In this document: one piece after another, positions 12,233-23,842 of the stretch
How positions within the stretch are numbered: position 1 is the first letter of the stretch
Layout: every line of letters starts with the position of its first letter
DNA from: Cladosporium sp. IMV 00045
Lineage: Eukaryota > Ascomycota > Dothideomycetes > Cladosporiales > Cladosporiaceae
Direction: 5' to 3'
Assembly (NCBI GenBank): GCA_001931905.2
Contig: MSJI02000275.1
Coordinates: 80,207 to 144,206 of the forward strand
DNA length: 64,000 nucleotides
Position numbers and translations under genes: made by a program
Notes under the pieces: generated by a model
What the model was told of the DNA's origin: nothing
Seen by the model: only the letters and a program-made list of their open reading frames with translations
The model's database searches: none

Positions 12233-13729
12233 TCAACCGTGCCTCTCCTGATTGTCCTCTGGTACAGTTGAAGGGAATTCAATAGGTCTTCTAGGCTCTA
12301 TAGGCGTCGCTTCAGCAATGCGAATGCTGGGCAAACGCCCTATCTCAGGAAGCATAGGAGCGCCGCTCGCGGACACGGGCCTTTCAGATTCGCTTGCAGA
12401 TACGGGTCTTGATGACTCGGTCTGGGGACGCTGCAAGCCGGGTACGCGTCGGTCGATGGGTGATGTATAAGGAGGTGCTTCCTCGAAGCCTTCATCGTAT
12501 GCTGGCGGCTGATACATGGGTATCCGCGATTCGCCGAGATCTGCTGTGTCTACGCTCAAAGGCGGTGCGGCGGCGCTGTTTGTTCGGCTGCGGTTGTCAC
12601 CCGACAAGCGTGAGGGACTCTGCGATTGGGGTCTGCTCATATTCACGACTTCGAAATCATCGCCAGAGCGGCCAAATGGTGGTAGGTCCATCTCATTGTC
12701 TGAGATGTCAGAAACAGAGTTAAGCGACAAAGCGGAAGTGCTTGAGCGGCCTCTCTGGTGAACGCCTAGTGAGTCTCCTGTAAGTGGCCGGACGGTGCTG
12801 TCGGATATGCTTGCAGCGGAATCCAAGAGTGGTCGGTTGTCAGAGTCGTTCGAGTTTGCGCGCAACCTGGTACCGTCGTGGCGCGCAACACCAAGATCAG
12901 CGTATGAGACACTGCTCACTCGTCGGTCTCGAGAGCTCGCTTGGTGATCTGCAATCAGAGCAGCCGCTGTCCCATTTCCAGCCCTGCGCTGCTCGGCTCG
13001 CCAGAGACTCTCTTGCCGCATGGCCGCGAGAGCCGTGTAGTCCTGTCTTTCCCTCGCCTCTCTCCGAGCCTGCCGTCGCTCTTCGCGCTCCTCGACTTCT
13101 CGCCGTCGCTGAACTCTGATCTGGTAAAGACTTTCCATCTCTTCTTCTCGCCGCTCCTCTTCCTCCTCTGCAGTTTCGGGCGCTTCAACAACGGTGTCAA
13201 CTCCTCCCCTTTCGCCTTCGCGCGCCAATATACGCTCGTTGTCTCTGACTGACTTTGAGTATGCTGGCAAGGTCATCACCGATCGCACACTGGTGTTTCG
13301 CTCCACAGCTGCCCCGTTGGCGTTGGCTCCATCTCGTTCAATGTCTCCAAGCTGCGCGCTCTCCCTTGCGCTTCCGTCGCCGCGTCGGTGCAATCCAGGC
13401 GCATAGCTGGTATCCTGCTGCAAAGAGTAGTTGCCCTTGCTGCCTGTAAGGCCCACAGGCTGCCATCGTCTCCACTTCTCCTTCAGGTACTGAGTCGGAA
13501 TGAATTTGGGGTTCTCGTTTCGCACTCGAATGGACTTGAGGGCGAGGTAGGTCAGGAATCCTAAAGAGAAAGCAATTGCTACCGCTACAACGATCTATAT
13601 AGTTGTCAGCATGCTGGTTGGGTAGTAGATCTGTTGTATTCTTACAGCAGTAATTGTGGTAATCCTGCTACCGTTCTCCGCGCGGCGAGTCAAGGTGACG
13701 CCCTGGCGTGTTTCGGCTGGCAACAACAT
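12233..13729 (-). CDS. Unrecognised single-pass membrane protein with charged coiled coil
   Basis: Two exons, 13729-13646 and 13594-12233, in phase 0, giving 481 residues. A short N-terminus (MLLPAETRQGV...) is followed by one hydrophobic helix spanning the splice junction (about residues 27-47, IVVAVAIAFSLGFLTYLAL). The cytosolic part has a strongly charged Glu/Arg coiled coil (about residues 165-225) and a long Ser/Pro/Arg-rich disordered tail with PPAYDEGF and APPYTSP, which resemble PPxY/PPPY-type ligands of WW domains. I do not recognise the family. The layout suggests a conserved fungal membrane adaptor, possibly a ubiquitin-ligase adaptor, but that is a guess. Confidence 0.75.
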
Positions 13730-15572
13730 GGTGTCGACACCTATGCGCCGTATATGGTGCTCCAGTACATCTGCTATAAACTCGGAACACAGCGAGTTGA
13801 AGATCCACGTGGAAGTCCGCTATGTGTGCGACAGATGTGGTGAGATGTACAGCAACACCAGGCTGATCAGTGGGCGGTACGCGATCGACTTGGTGTTCTA
13901 GCTGACGCGGCTGTGCTCACGCTTCGCCTCTTTGCATACACTCCTCACGATGCTGACGCGATGGATGATTGTCTCCGGATCCGGCCTCAGGCAAGTAAAG
14001 GATCGAGGCGGTCAGGATATATGTCGTATAGATTATTAACGAGATTCAAGACAATCAAGGGCTTAGGTTTGGGGTCTGTTCGAGGGGAGAGTCTGGGGGA
14101 GACAGGTCCTTCTTAACGTTCTGCTCTAAAAATAGCGCTTGTTGCTATCTGCGCCACCACTCCATTTTATCCAATTGTTGACGTTGGAGATAGATTGGAT
14201 CTCTGTTGCTCCTCGCCATGAAGAGCACGAGCTTTGACGCCGCAAGCCATTCTTCCAGATTCGTGCAAGTCTTCACATGTGCATTCATGTCTTCTTCAAC
14301 TTCTCACCGGTCTCTCACAACAGGTGGTATTGGCAATGAGCAGGCTGTTTGAAGAGAGCGCTCCAACACGACGGACCATTGATTGTTCTGGAAGGTCAAT
14401 TAGCCATGAACGCCGGATGCTCAGTGAGCATCAAGGAGACATTCGTCCATCTGCACTAGCAGCCATCCGTCCAGGATGTCAACTGCCGGACGGTCAACTC
14501 TAGGTCTGTGCAAGTGACTTTGCTTGCCATGCGTCTTTAGTAGGGTCAAATCCACGAGGCTCAACAGTGAGACTTCATACGCTGTGTCGAGAGCATTGAA
14601 AGTCATCCTATCCCCGTCCACGCTGTTGAAGACGTCTGGGTCGTAAAGGACAAACCGGGAGATACAACACAAGTCATCAGAGCTCGGTTCAACGTAATTA
14701 CTATCGACCAGCGCATTCGAAAATCCACTCCCTCCTAGTAAAATTGTGAGATTGGGATGTTATCGAGAAAAGTATTTGCTCCGCCATATTGCAGGTCTTT
14801 GCCTTGTGAAATCAATAAGTCACAAGGCAGTGATCCAGCAAGACCACCGCCCTTTCACATCGAAGTGAGACTGATGTGTATTTCACTTTCGTCAACAATC
14901 AATTGCAAACATTTGCTTCTTACGGGAACCAAGCAGCCTCAATTGGTGGCTACTTCAGTGCCGGTCAGTGACATGTCATGTGTTTTGATCTGACAGGTGC
15001 TTCGCTGGAGTATATAAGCATGTGTGCCATTGATTTAGCTCATTGGTGAGTGGCATATCCATCTCTTCGTCGCATGAACCGTCACTGGCCGAGAAATAAG
15101 TGCTCTTCTTCCCACGTTCAAGACAAATCGATTGTTTGCATCAAGCAGGCAGTGCAGGTTGTGGGACAAGCATTGGTGTCATGTGCGCACTTTAAGATTG
15201 ACTACATGTAATATGTATGATTCAATACGGCAACAAAAGATCGTTCACTCTCAATAGTAGCTTTCTCACGTGTGTAATGTGACGACTTGTATTGTGTAGG
15301 CAGCGCTCTTCGTTTGCTAGGTGAATGGCACGTGCGAGCCCCACTTCTTCACACCTCCCAGCACAGCTGCTCCTTCCTCGCGCGCGTCGTTTGACCGCGG
15401 TCACCTAACACCAATATTTTTTGGTGCTTCTTCACAACAAATACAACAACACCCACCTGCGTCGCCAATACTTCTCTCGGTCGCACAACTTTCTCTGGTC
15501 ACACACAATATTCCACTCGCTGGTCTACCAGTAACTCACATCATCTCACCGCGACCCCACCCATCCGTTACG
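13730..15572. other. 1.8 kb intergenic region without a recognisable gene
   Basis: Only short unrelated reading frames on both strands, with no family motifs, tRNA or obvious repeat. The right-hand few hundred bases are the F-box gene promoter and leader, which is CA-rich just before the ATG. Confidence 0.45.
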
Positions 15573-17599
15573 ATGGGGCGCATCCTCGACCTCCCCGAGG
15601 AGCTCGTCAGCAATGTTACCAGCAAGCTCGGTTGCGACGACAAATGCGCACTGCGCCTGACATGTCGCACCCTGGACAAAAGATCATTTCATGAGTTCGG
15701 CACAGAACACTTCTCCGAGAAAGGCGTCCACTTCAACACTGACAGCCTGAAGACGCTAGTCGACATATCTCACTCCAGGCTGGCCAAATACGTCAAGGAA
15801 GTCTCCATCGTCATCGCACTCTTCTCCGAGCAGGGGTTTAGTTGTCCCGGCCGTGAAACTGCGCATTGGAGACCGTCTGTGCGCCAAAGTGAGGCGTACA
15901 AGTTTTACATTCAAGATCAGGCTACGCTTCGCTCTACTGGCAACGACAAGAAGATGCTCATCGAAGCTTTCAAATCGCTTCCGTCTCTCAAGGTTATTGA
16001 ATTCGTCGACACCGAAACTGCTCTCAAGCCAAGCGTGGACTATCGTGGTGCTAGGAAAATAGCCCGTCAGACAGGTAAGTAAATGTTGATGCGGTCTGTA
16101 AGGTACGGTTGCTGACAGAACGATCAGGTACGAGACCAATCAATGGGCTCGACTCGTCAAGGCGATTAGTGTCGCAGGACTTCCGCAAGCACTTCGAACA
16201 TGTCTGGTTTACGCTTCTGTGCTCCCTTGCCGGCGCGCACGAACATCTGTCACTTGACGAGCTCAGGGCCAAGTGTCTTTCTCAGCAGAACTTCATCTCT
16301 CCACGTCAATTCTCCCTCAGACAATCTACACTTCAAAGACTTTCCAGCGTCTTGAAGAACACATCTCGCCTCCACCTCGATCTGAAGACCCCGCCCGATG
16401 GCAGGCCGTACCGCGACATCGTCTCCAGGTTCTCCGCTACCATGCCCAACCTCAGGCATCTCTCGCTGTACTTCGATGGCCTGCAGAACAGCGGCCTGCT
16501 CTGCCACAGACTCACCTCGACAATGGATCTCTCACATCTCACCTCTCTCAGCATCAATGCTGCTTCTATCTCTGCCACACGTCTTACCAAATTGATCTCG
16601 AGTGCGCCAGAGCTGAACGAGTTAAAGCTCGAGAACGTCGATCTACTTGAAGGTACCTGGCCGTCAGTCCTCAAGTCTATATCTCAGCTTGAACATGTTG
16701 ACCACCTGCACCTCATGTATCTACGTGAGGATGGGTGCAAGTGTTTCTTCCTCCAGCAGATGGAGTCTGAGCACAGCGGAGCTTTCATGAACAATCCGTT
16801 CGAACATGCTTTCGACAATGATTGGGAAGACGATTATAATAGCATCGACGATGATACCGAAGAGGATGATGACGACGACGACTCTGATGGGCCGCTTCCA
16901 AACTTGGAGCCCTCGGATGATCCTTTGGTTTCCGCTCTTCCGACGGACAACGTCGGAGCGGCAGAAGCTGTCCACGGCACCGGCGAGCAGCATGGCTCGG
17001 GAGATAACGACAACAGCGCACACTTGGCGGACGATGCGCGAGATAAGGCCAAGCAAGACGAAGAAGACATGCCAGACTACGTCCCTTCTGGCACGCCACG
17101 TGAGTACGGCGGGGAAAGGGGCTTCTACGTCTGCATCGAGGGCCACAGCTTGGTCATGAAAAGACTGCAGACCTTCATCGACGAATACAACGTCGGCGAA
17201 TCCATCTCAGACCCCGGCGCCGACGCCTTTCCGGGTTTCGGCGGGATTGCAATGGGAGGAGGAGGATTCACCATCCCTCTGACAGTCGGTGGCGACGCGC
17301 AAGCACCTCCCGCGCCGGCTAATTTCAATGCATTCATGACTGCTATGGCTCAAGGCTTGGGAATCCCTCCTCACCCCGCGAACCATGCGCCGGGTGGAGC
17401 CAACAACACCAACGCACCTCCAGCAGCTGCCACCACCAACACCACCGGCGCAGCCGCTGATACCGATGCAATCACCGCCGCGGCAAACACTGCAAACACC
17501 ACGGCCACAGCGCCAACGACTGACCTTGCTACCAACGTCACCACTACAACTCTTGAGAACTGGTCTGACGTTCCAGGCCTATGGGTATCCGACGAGTAA
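15573..17599 (+). CDS. F-box-like protein with leucine-rich and acidic regions
   Basis: Two exons, 15573-16074 and 16128-17599 (GTAAGT donor, gctgac branch, cag acceptor), giving 657 residues. The start ATG (context ttacgATGGGG) is followed by MGRILDLPEELVSNVTSKL and a CRTLDKRSF segment, the look of an N-terminal F-box. The middle has Leu-rich stretches (NLRHLSLYFDGLQN, LKLENVDLLEG) resembling divergent LRRs. Then comes an Asp/Glu block (DDDTEEDDDDDDSDG) and a Gly/Pro then Ala/Thr/Asn-rich tail. F-box proteins bring substrates to SCF ubiquitin ligases. The substrate is unknown and the C-terminal half is probably disordered. The F-box call is moderately confident. Confidence 0.8.
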
Positions 17600-18179
17600 T
17601 GAAAGGGACATGTACACTCGCCAATGGCCCGAATGGACTCAACAAAAGGTGAGGTATGGAGTTTGCTTTCTTTCCGTCTAGCAATGAGCGTGCATAACGA
17701 CGATGAAATGATCATGATTGATGATGACAATGATGGCAACGACGGAAGCATGACGAGTGTATACATGCGATGAAAAAACCAAAAGGACAAAACAGCAGAG
17801 TACAAAACGAACAAAAAAGTCAGTAGCTTAGAGATACCCCATAATGCGAGAGCTCTGAACGAGCAGTTTTTCTTCTACTCCCACAGAAATGGCTGCTAGA
17901 CCACCTGCCTCATAGCATAGGGGACGAGTGACACTTGATCGAGCGACACGACTCGATTGATGACTTCACTTTCTTCCTTACAGTACATGACAAGCAGCAA
18001 GCATACAAGACCAACCCGTGCACCTTTCTGGAAGCCCGGAAGAGGGAGAATAATAATAGTCTAAAAAATTGGTCTTTTTACATATAGTCCACACACAAGA
18101 AAATCTCCATCCTCCACAGGAGAGCACCCATCGTCCCACTTACCATACATACAAACACCCCTCTTTCTGTCTAAGAAAT
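17600..18179. other. Intergenic between convergent F-box and MIC60 genes
   Basis: No gene seen. A gat/atg-rich simple stretch (about 17700-17750) lies in the presumed 3' UTR. Confidence 0.4.
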
Positions 18180-20317
18180 CTATCGGACGAGCAAGCTCTG
18201 CAGACGGGCTTCGGCGGCGATGACCTGGTGGATAAAATTGTTAGCAACGGAGGAATCTTTCTGTCATACTCTTGCGCTGGCAAATCCACAAGGGGGGGAA
18301 AAGGGTAAACTCACATCAACAGCCTGCCTGACCTCCAACACCCTCCTGGTCTCCGCCACCCAGTCGCGGCTCAGCACGCCGGCCCAGCCCTTGAGGGCGT
18401 TCATCTCGCGGGCGGCGCTCTCCAGATCGCCCTCCTCGAGCATGACCTCCGTGCGCGCGAGAGTGGCCTCGACGTCGTCGCCGTTGGGCAGGCCGCGCTC
18501 GCCCTTCTTGGTGAACATCATGCGGCTGAGAACGGCGCTGGCGGCGTGCGAAGCGACGCCTGCGTCTTCGGGGAGCAGCGAGGCTTTGCGCACTTCGGAC
18601 GCGACGCGGCGGAAGCGGTCGATCAGGTTGGCCGGGCTGGGGATGCCGCGCTGGTAGGCGGCGGGGTTGATGGAGGCGATGGCTGCGGTGACGACTTCGT
18701 TGCCCTTGCTGACTTCTTTCAGGGCGACGAGCTCGTTGATGAAAGGCGTCGGGTGCTCGGAGTGCAGGACGGCGTTGCGTACGGACTCGAGCGCGATGTG
18801 CAGGTGCTGGGTGGCGAGGTTGGAGTCGACGACTTCGCTCCAGTCGCTGGAGAGCTTCTCGAGCTCCGCCACGGAGGCGGACAGGTCGTCCAGCTTGGAG
18901 AGGCGGCCGTCGCGCTCCTCCTCGATCTTGGCCTTGACGGAGCCGGCGAAGTTCTTCTGCAGGCTAATCTCCTGCTCGAGGAGGGCGTTCTTGTTCTTCT
19001 CCTCGGCAACGCGGCGTGCGGCGTCGAGCTCGGCGGCAAGGCGCTGGTTGTAAGAGGTGCTCAGCCTTTCGCGCTCGGTCTCGTACTCGTCACGCCACCT
19101 GCTCTCGGTCTCGCGCATCTCCTGTTCCAGACGACGGACAAGCTCCTTGGCGGCCTCATCGAACTCGGTGTGGGCGTTCTGAATCTGAGTCTGAGCTTCG
19201 TGCGCGGTGGTCTCCTTGAGCGTGGAGATAGCGCCAATGATCTTCTCGAGATCAGACTTGGCACTGGTCACGGTGGAGCTGAGCTTGCTGGCTTCGGGGC
19301 TGGCGTTGACGGCGGTGATGATGTTGTTGACCATCTTCACGAGCTCCTGGACGACAGGCTCGGTGGCCTGCTCAACGTTGACATGGTCAATGCCAGCAAG
19401 AGCGGGCTTGGGCGCAGGTGCGGGCTCCTTCTTCGCGCTCTCGACGGCCTTGACGTTCTCCTTCTTGGTGGCCTTCTCGGGCACACGCTGAGCGACCTCG
19501 GGCTGAGGCTTGTCCTCCGCCTTAGCGCCCATGTGACGTCCCTTGGATCCGAGATCACTCTCCTCCGAAGCCTTAGCGGTCAGACCGCTGCTCTTGCCAA
19601 TGGTGACCTTGTTCTCTCCGCGCATCTGAGGCCAGTTCTTGTTCTCAATCGGGCGAGAGGGGAAGCGCCTGCGGAACTCGCGCTCCTCGAAGTAGGCCAC
19701 GACATCCTCGCCGCCAGGGACGTACTCGGTGAAGAAGTCGTGGAAGTTGTCGCTTTTGAGCGCGTAGTAGACACCACCAGCGTAACCGAGAGTCGAAAGG
19801 ACGATCAGGGTCAAGAGGAAACGGCGAAAACGGCGCTTGGGTTTGGGCTTTCCGGTCGGGCCTGTGGCAGCGGTGCCGTGGCCGGTGGGCGGCAGGTTTC
19901 CGAGAGTAGGCGAGGTAGGCTGTACGGATCCGGTAGCGGGAGCGCCGGTGGTGGCGGTGGCGGCGGCTGCCTCGGCAGGGGTAGGAGGAGTCCTGGGAAG
20001 ACCGGAAGTTGGGATGTCGGAGGTCGCGGTTTGGGGCGGAGAGATGGGATCCTGCGGCACGCCGGCGGTCTGGTGGCTGGCGGAGCCGGGAAGGACAGTC
20101 TTGTCAGGCGATCTCGCGTCGGCCAATGTGCGCTGGAGGGGTAACGTTAGTATACAGCAGATGGGTAGGCGAGTTTGTTAGCTGGGCGCGCTGGGTATGG
20201 GTTTCAACGTACCACGAGCGGCTGGCGCAGACGCTGCTGCTGCCATTGGCTCCTGGCTGACCTCTGCAGGCCCTGCTCGGAGGCGCGGGCGCCGCGAGCA
20301 ATGGCTAATCGCAGCAT
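18180..20317 (-). CDS. MIC60: MICOS subunit Mic60 (mitofilin / Fcj1)
   Basis: Three exons: 20317-20213, 20132-18315 and 18224-18180, giving 655 residues. Exon 1 is a classic mitochondrial presequence (MLRLAIARGARASEQG, Arg-rich, no acid except one Glu). A Pro/Thr/Ala linker leads to a membrane helix at about 140-160 (FLLTLIVLSTLGYAGGVYYAL), then long coiled coils, and the mitofilin C-terminal domain. The last 14 residues (VIAAEARLQSLLVR) come from a tiny 45-nt exon that completes the domain. Mic60 sits in the inner membrane and forms crista junctions. The intron before exon 2 has an actaac branch site. High confidence. Confidence 0.94.
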
Positions 20318-20738
20318 TGTGGTGGTGCTGAGGGGAGAGATGCTGGTCGCGTGGGTATATAAAAGCAAGCAAGCAAACAGGCAAGCTACCAGAACACATC
20401 CAATGCGAAGTACGTCGAAAGCCCGGAAGCGCCAGCACGGACAATCCCGGGCCTGGCGTTTGGTCTGCCTGAAGCTGCGAACTCGCACTTCACGTCACTT
20501 CTCGCCGTTCGTGCAGGTTGGCAATGCCAATTACAATTGTGCGCATACGTGAACATGATTTACTGGATGCAACATCAATTGACTATCAGGGCAAGCCAAA
20601 ATGTGGTCTCGACATTTGACAAACAACTGCAAAATTCATCAAACATTCTATACTCCCAGTAATGACGTCCGAGTCGTAACGATATCCTCACCACGTGCAC
20701 CCAGTCACCCATTCAGCAGATCTACCTTCCAACCAACA
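20318..20738. other. MIC60 promoter and 3' region of the Pro/Gln-rich gene
   Basis: 421 bp with no gene seen; both flanking genes are on the minus strand. Confidence 0.4.
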
Positions 20739-21117
20739 CTACCACTTACTATCCAACTTCTTCAAAAACCTCCCCACGCCCTTCTCAACCTTCTCCACCC
20801 TCTCATTGACCTTTAGTTTCGACATAGAATCCTGCCTCCCTTGCTCACTCGCAGACGGGCGTTTGTGCTTCTCAGCCAACTGAGCCTCCGTCTCCGCCTC
20901 CGTCGGTCTGTAGAGTTGGCTGTGCATGTCCCCGCCGTACGCTCCGTGGGAATTGTACGCGCCCGGCTGTGCTTGCTGAGACGCGCTGTAGGAATAACTG
21001 CTGTGGCCTGCGATCTGAGCGGCTTGTTGTTGAGACGACATTGGAGGCGGCGGTGGGAGGCCGGGGGATTGGAGCGGGGTTTGGTTGTTGTATGATGGTG
21101 GTGCTGAAGGGGTTGGT

Positions 21118-21149
<32 letters not shown>

Positions 21150-22349
21150 ATTGCCAAGGCTCGACGGTTGAGGACTGAAGGAGGCGAACTGCTGGGATGG
21201 GCTCCCGTACGATGATTGACGCTGGAAGGAAGTTTGATTTGGTGGCGGAGAAGAGGGCTGTGTGCTTTGGCTGGTCGGGGGAGGACCGAATGATGGAGTG
21301 TATTGGGCTGGCGATGGCCCAGTCTGTGGTGGCGGTGGTGGTGGCGGTGGCAGGCTACCGGAATGTGTTCGCTGCATGCCACCGGGTGGGGTTCCTTGAA
21401 GCGGGCCAGGGAAGCTAGAGATTGATGACTGTCTTTGCTGAGCACCAGGAGGGCCTGAGAAGTATGAAGGTTGTGGTGACATGCCTGCTTGAAACCCGCC
21501 TTGTTGAGGACCACTGTAACCGATAGCACTTGGAACGCCGTGGCCAGGGGCTTCGTCGACAGGAGGCGGTGTCTTCTCCCGGTGCGCAATAGGCTCTGGT
21601 GCCATAGGCGCCGCTGGATTGTACGCCATCGGTGCAGGCTGCTGCTGTTGCTGCTGGGGAGGGGGCGATATGGCCGCGCCGCCGGATGTTGCTGGCGTTG
21701 GCGGGCCAGGGAGGGACTGGGCGGAAGTAGTACTCTCCGCTCTAGGATGGAAATGTGTTCCCACTGCAGTCTTCTCCAATTGCTGGACCACAGGACTCAT
21801 CGAGTCGCGGTGCTCTGCCGGATTAGATCTAGCTGACGCAGGCGCATGTCTGATGTCCAATTGATGGGGCGACATGACGTTTTGCAAGTGCCCCAAGAAT
21901 TTCGCGGCATCCTTCTCAGTCCACAGATAAATGTCGATCGTGTGTATTCTGAAGAGATACTTTTGCTCGTTTCGTTCGTCGTAGGTGTTGAGATGCCACT
22001 CTCCCTGGCCAGGGACCGTTGTTGCATCCAACACGATTGTGAAGAGCGTTGGTTGCTTGTACGAGTACTGCAAGCTTCTGATGGCGTTTAAATGCCCAAA
22101 GAAAGCATCTTGATCCGGTGTGCCAGCGTGGTTCGCAATCTCGAGCTTTGCACGGTGCTCTTCAGGGTTGTTGTATATGTACGCATAGCTTCCTCTTGAC
22201 ACACGATGGTGCAATGGCTTCGATGATGGGTCGTTGAAGTAGTAGTGAACATCCGCGAAGCTGTTCATTGATCAGTTACAGAAGTCTAGCTCCCAAGATA
22301 TCAAAGCATACAGTGTGGTCAACAAGTCCTCGCCCGGTAGACCAGGCAT
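20739..22349 (-). CDS. Conserved-looking fungal protein with Pro/Gln-rich tail
   Basis: Two exons, 22349-22312 and 22260-20739, giving 519 residues. The GTATGC donor and the phase (2+1) join MPGLPGEDLLTTL to FADVHYYF. The first 150 residues look like a compact globular domain (SYAYIYNNPEEHRAKLEIAN, LFTIVLDATTVPGQGEWHLN, IHTIDIYLWTEKDAAKFLGHL). The rest is low-complexity Pro/Gln/Ser/Tyr with a run of ten glutamines. A short conserved-looking basic helix ends the protein (LKVNERVEKVEKGVGRFLKKLDSKW region). I do not recognise the family. The composition would fit an RNA-granule or transcription-linked protein, which is only inference. Confidence 0.78.
21120..21149. repeat. (CTG)10 microsatellite, poly-Gln coding
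   Basis: Ten perfect CTG units on the plus strand are CAG in the sense of the minus-strand gene and encode ten glutamines. A shorter, interrupted run lies at about 21640. Confidence 0.95.
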
Positions 22350-23068
22350 CTTGCAATCGTGATGCTTGCTTCAGACTCTGGTCGGAACAATGGGTCTCGT
22401 GGTATAGAAGGATTCAGCAAAGACAAGACACTCGCCTGCGACCTCAATGACAGCCTTGATGTACTCTCTGCTCAGGTAGCAGGCTGCCCAGGTTACTAGA
22501 TGCAGCGAGGTGATCTTGACCAGGAATTCGAGTAACAGCAAAAGGAAAAACGACATGAGAGGACACGAAGAGAAACGGCGAGAAATATACCTACTACTGT
22601 TTGCCCGTAAGCAAGCACCAGCTCTCGGCGTGGCCAGCTGCCTACATGAATGCTATGCGTGAGACCTTGTCAGCCGCGCGCTATGCAGCTGATGGCGCTT
22701 AGGAAGCCAATCGTGAGAGAGTCTGGGAGAGGGACAGCGGAGACCTCAGCTGGCGAAGTTGGCAGCGGCTTCCCATAAGCAGTCAGCCTTATTATTAGCC
22801 TCAGGCTTCAACATCGGAGCGTCTCTCTCGTTGCTTGGCACCTCCGAAGAAAGTCGATGGACGCTTTGGATGCCGCAGGTCGGGGAGAAGAACACGGCAC
22901 GGCGCAAGGGCTCTCTTTACCGCACGATCAGTTGACCAGGAGGATCAGGAAGGGCGGATTGTCATTACTGTAATTCTACGCACCCTCGAAACAAATACCG
23001 GACGACTCGCCTCCAGCGCACGACTTCTTCGATCCACCCACGGCCGTCGCGGCCACACGACCAACATC
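22350..23068. promoter_or_regulatory. Divergent promoter region, Pro/Gln-rich gene / uS8m
   Basis: 719 bp between two divergent starts. A 61-codon minus-strand frame with a hydrophobic N-terminus starts at an ATG at 22556; it could be an upstream ORF but has no further support. The uS8m frame stays open upstream to about 22835 but has no ATG there. Confidence 0.45.
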
Positions 23069-23842
23069 ATGTCTCTCGTCAACCTCTCCCACGTCTGCTC
23101 ACACCTGCAAAATGCCTCCATGGGACGCCTCGGCTTGACCTCAATACCCTACACTCGCCTGCACCTCTCCCTTTCGCTCCTCCTCCAAAAGCAAGGCTTC
23201 TTCTCCGACGTTAAGCTCGGCGGCCCATCACCGCCCGCCTCCTGCTTCCCTCCCGGCCTCCACGATACGAACAACATCACTTCTCAGCCGCGCACACGCT
23301 CAGCCGGCGTGGAAAAGGACCGCGAGACCGCGCTCAGCAGGATGGTCATGCAGCACGCGACTCCTGAGCAGCTGCGCGCCGAGGGTTTCCACGAGGTGGA
23401 CGTGCAGTGGGCGAGCCTGTACGCCAGAAAGACGCCCGCGCAACTGCAAGAAGAGGGTGTGCCCGTCGAGGCCATGGGTCTCACGATCGAAAACCAGCCG
23501 CTCACACTCACCGCGGGCGAGCACGCGGACCCGGACGACTTGGACACAGAAGGTGTTGTCACACAGGCGAACCGCGCGTCGAGGAGGCTATGGCTTGGGT
23601 TGAAGTACTGGGACGGTATGCCCGTGTTGCGCAAGGCGAAGATGGTCTCAAAGCCGACGAAGCGCATATGGTTGACTTCGAAGGAGCTGAGCATTATCGT
23701 GCGTGGAGGGCACGCGGCCGAGGTGAAAGGCTTGACACAGATTGGTGAAATTATGGCCGTGAGCACGGACAGAGGTTTGTTGGAGGCTAGGGAGTGTGTT
23801 GAGAAGAAGATCGGAGGCCAGCCCATCTGCCGTGTGTGGTAA
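23069..23842 (+). CDS. MRPS8: Mitochondrial small-subunit ribosomal protein uS8m
   Basis: Single exon, 257 residues. It starts at the first in-frame ATG (catcATGTCT). The N-terminus SLVNLSHVCSHLQNAS and the C-terminal half (GLKYWDGMPVLRKAKMVSKP, RIWLTSKEL, IGEIMAVSTDRGLLEARE) match uS8, ending GGQPICRVW. Between them lies roughly 100 residues of charged insert (about 60-165) absent from bacterial S8 and from the short yeast protein. uS8m binds the central domain of mitochondrial 15S/16S rRNA. The ATG-less open frame upstream is not needed. Confident; the insert may be lineage-typical. Confidence 0.9.
   Translation: MSLVNLSHVCSHLQNASMGRLGLTSIPYTRLHLSLSLLLQKQGFFSDVKLGGPSPPASCFPPGLHDTNNITSQPRTRSAGVEKDRETALSRMVMQHATPEQLRAEGFHEVDVQWASLYARKTPAQLQEEGVPVEAMGLTIENQPLTLTAGEHADPDDLDTEGVVTQANRASRRLWLGLKYWDGMPVLRKAKMVSKPTKRIWLTSKELSIIVRGGHAAEVKGLTQIGEIMAVSTDRGLLEARECVEKKIGGQPICRVW

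Noticed and set aside
8265..13729. Possible secondary-metabolite or catabolic gene cluster (hydrolase, phosphatase, membrane protein)
   Set aside because: No synthase, regulator or transporter of a pathway is present and the genes have unrelated predicted roles.
18546..20144. 532-codon open frame antisense to MIC60
   Set aside because: Low-complexity Gly/Leu/Val translation that is the complement of the Ala/Glu/Ser-rich MIC60 coding sequence; no initiation context or domain.
22371..22556. 61-codon hydrophobic frame on the minus strand upstream of the Pro/Gln-rich gene
   Set aside because: Has an ATG and a signal-like start, but no other support; kept only as a possible upstream ORF.
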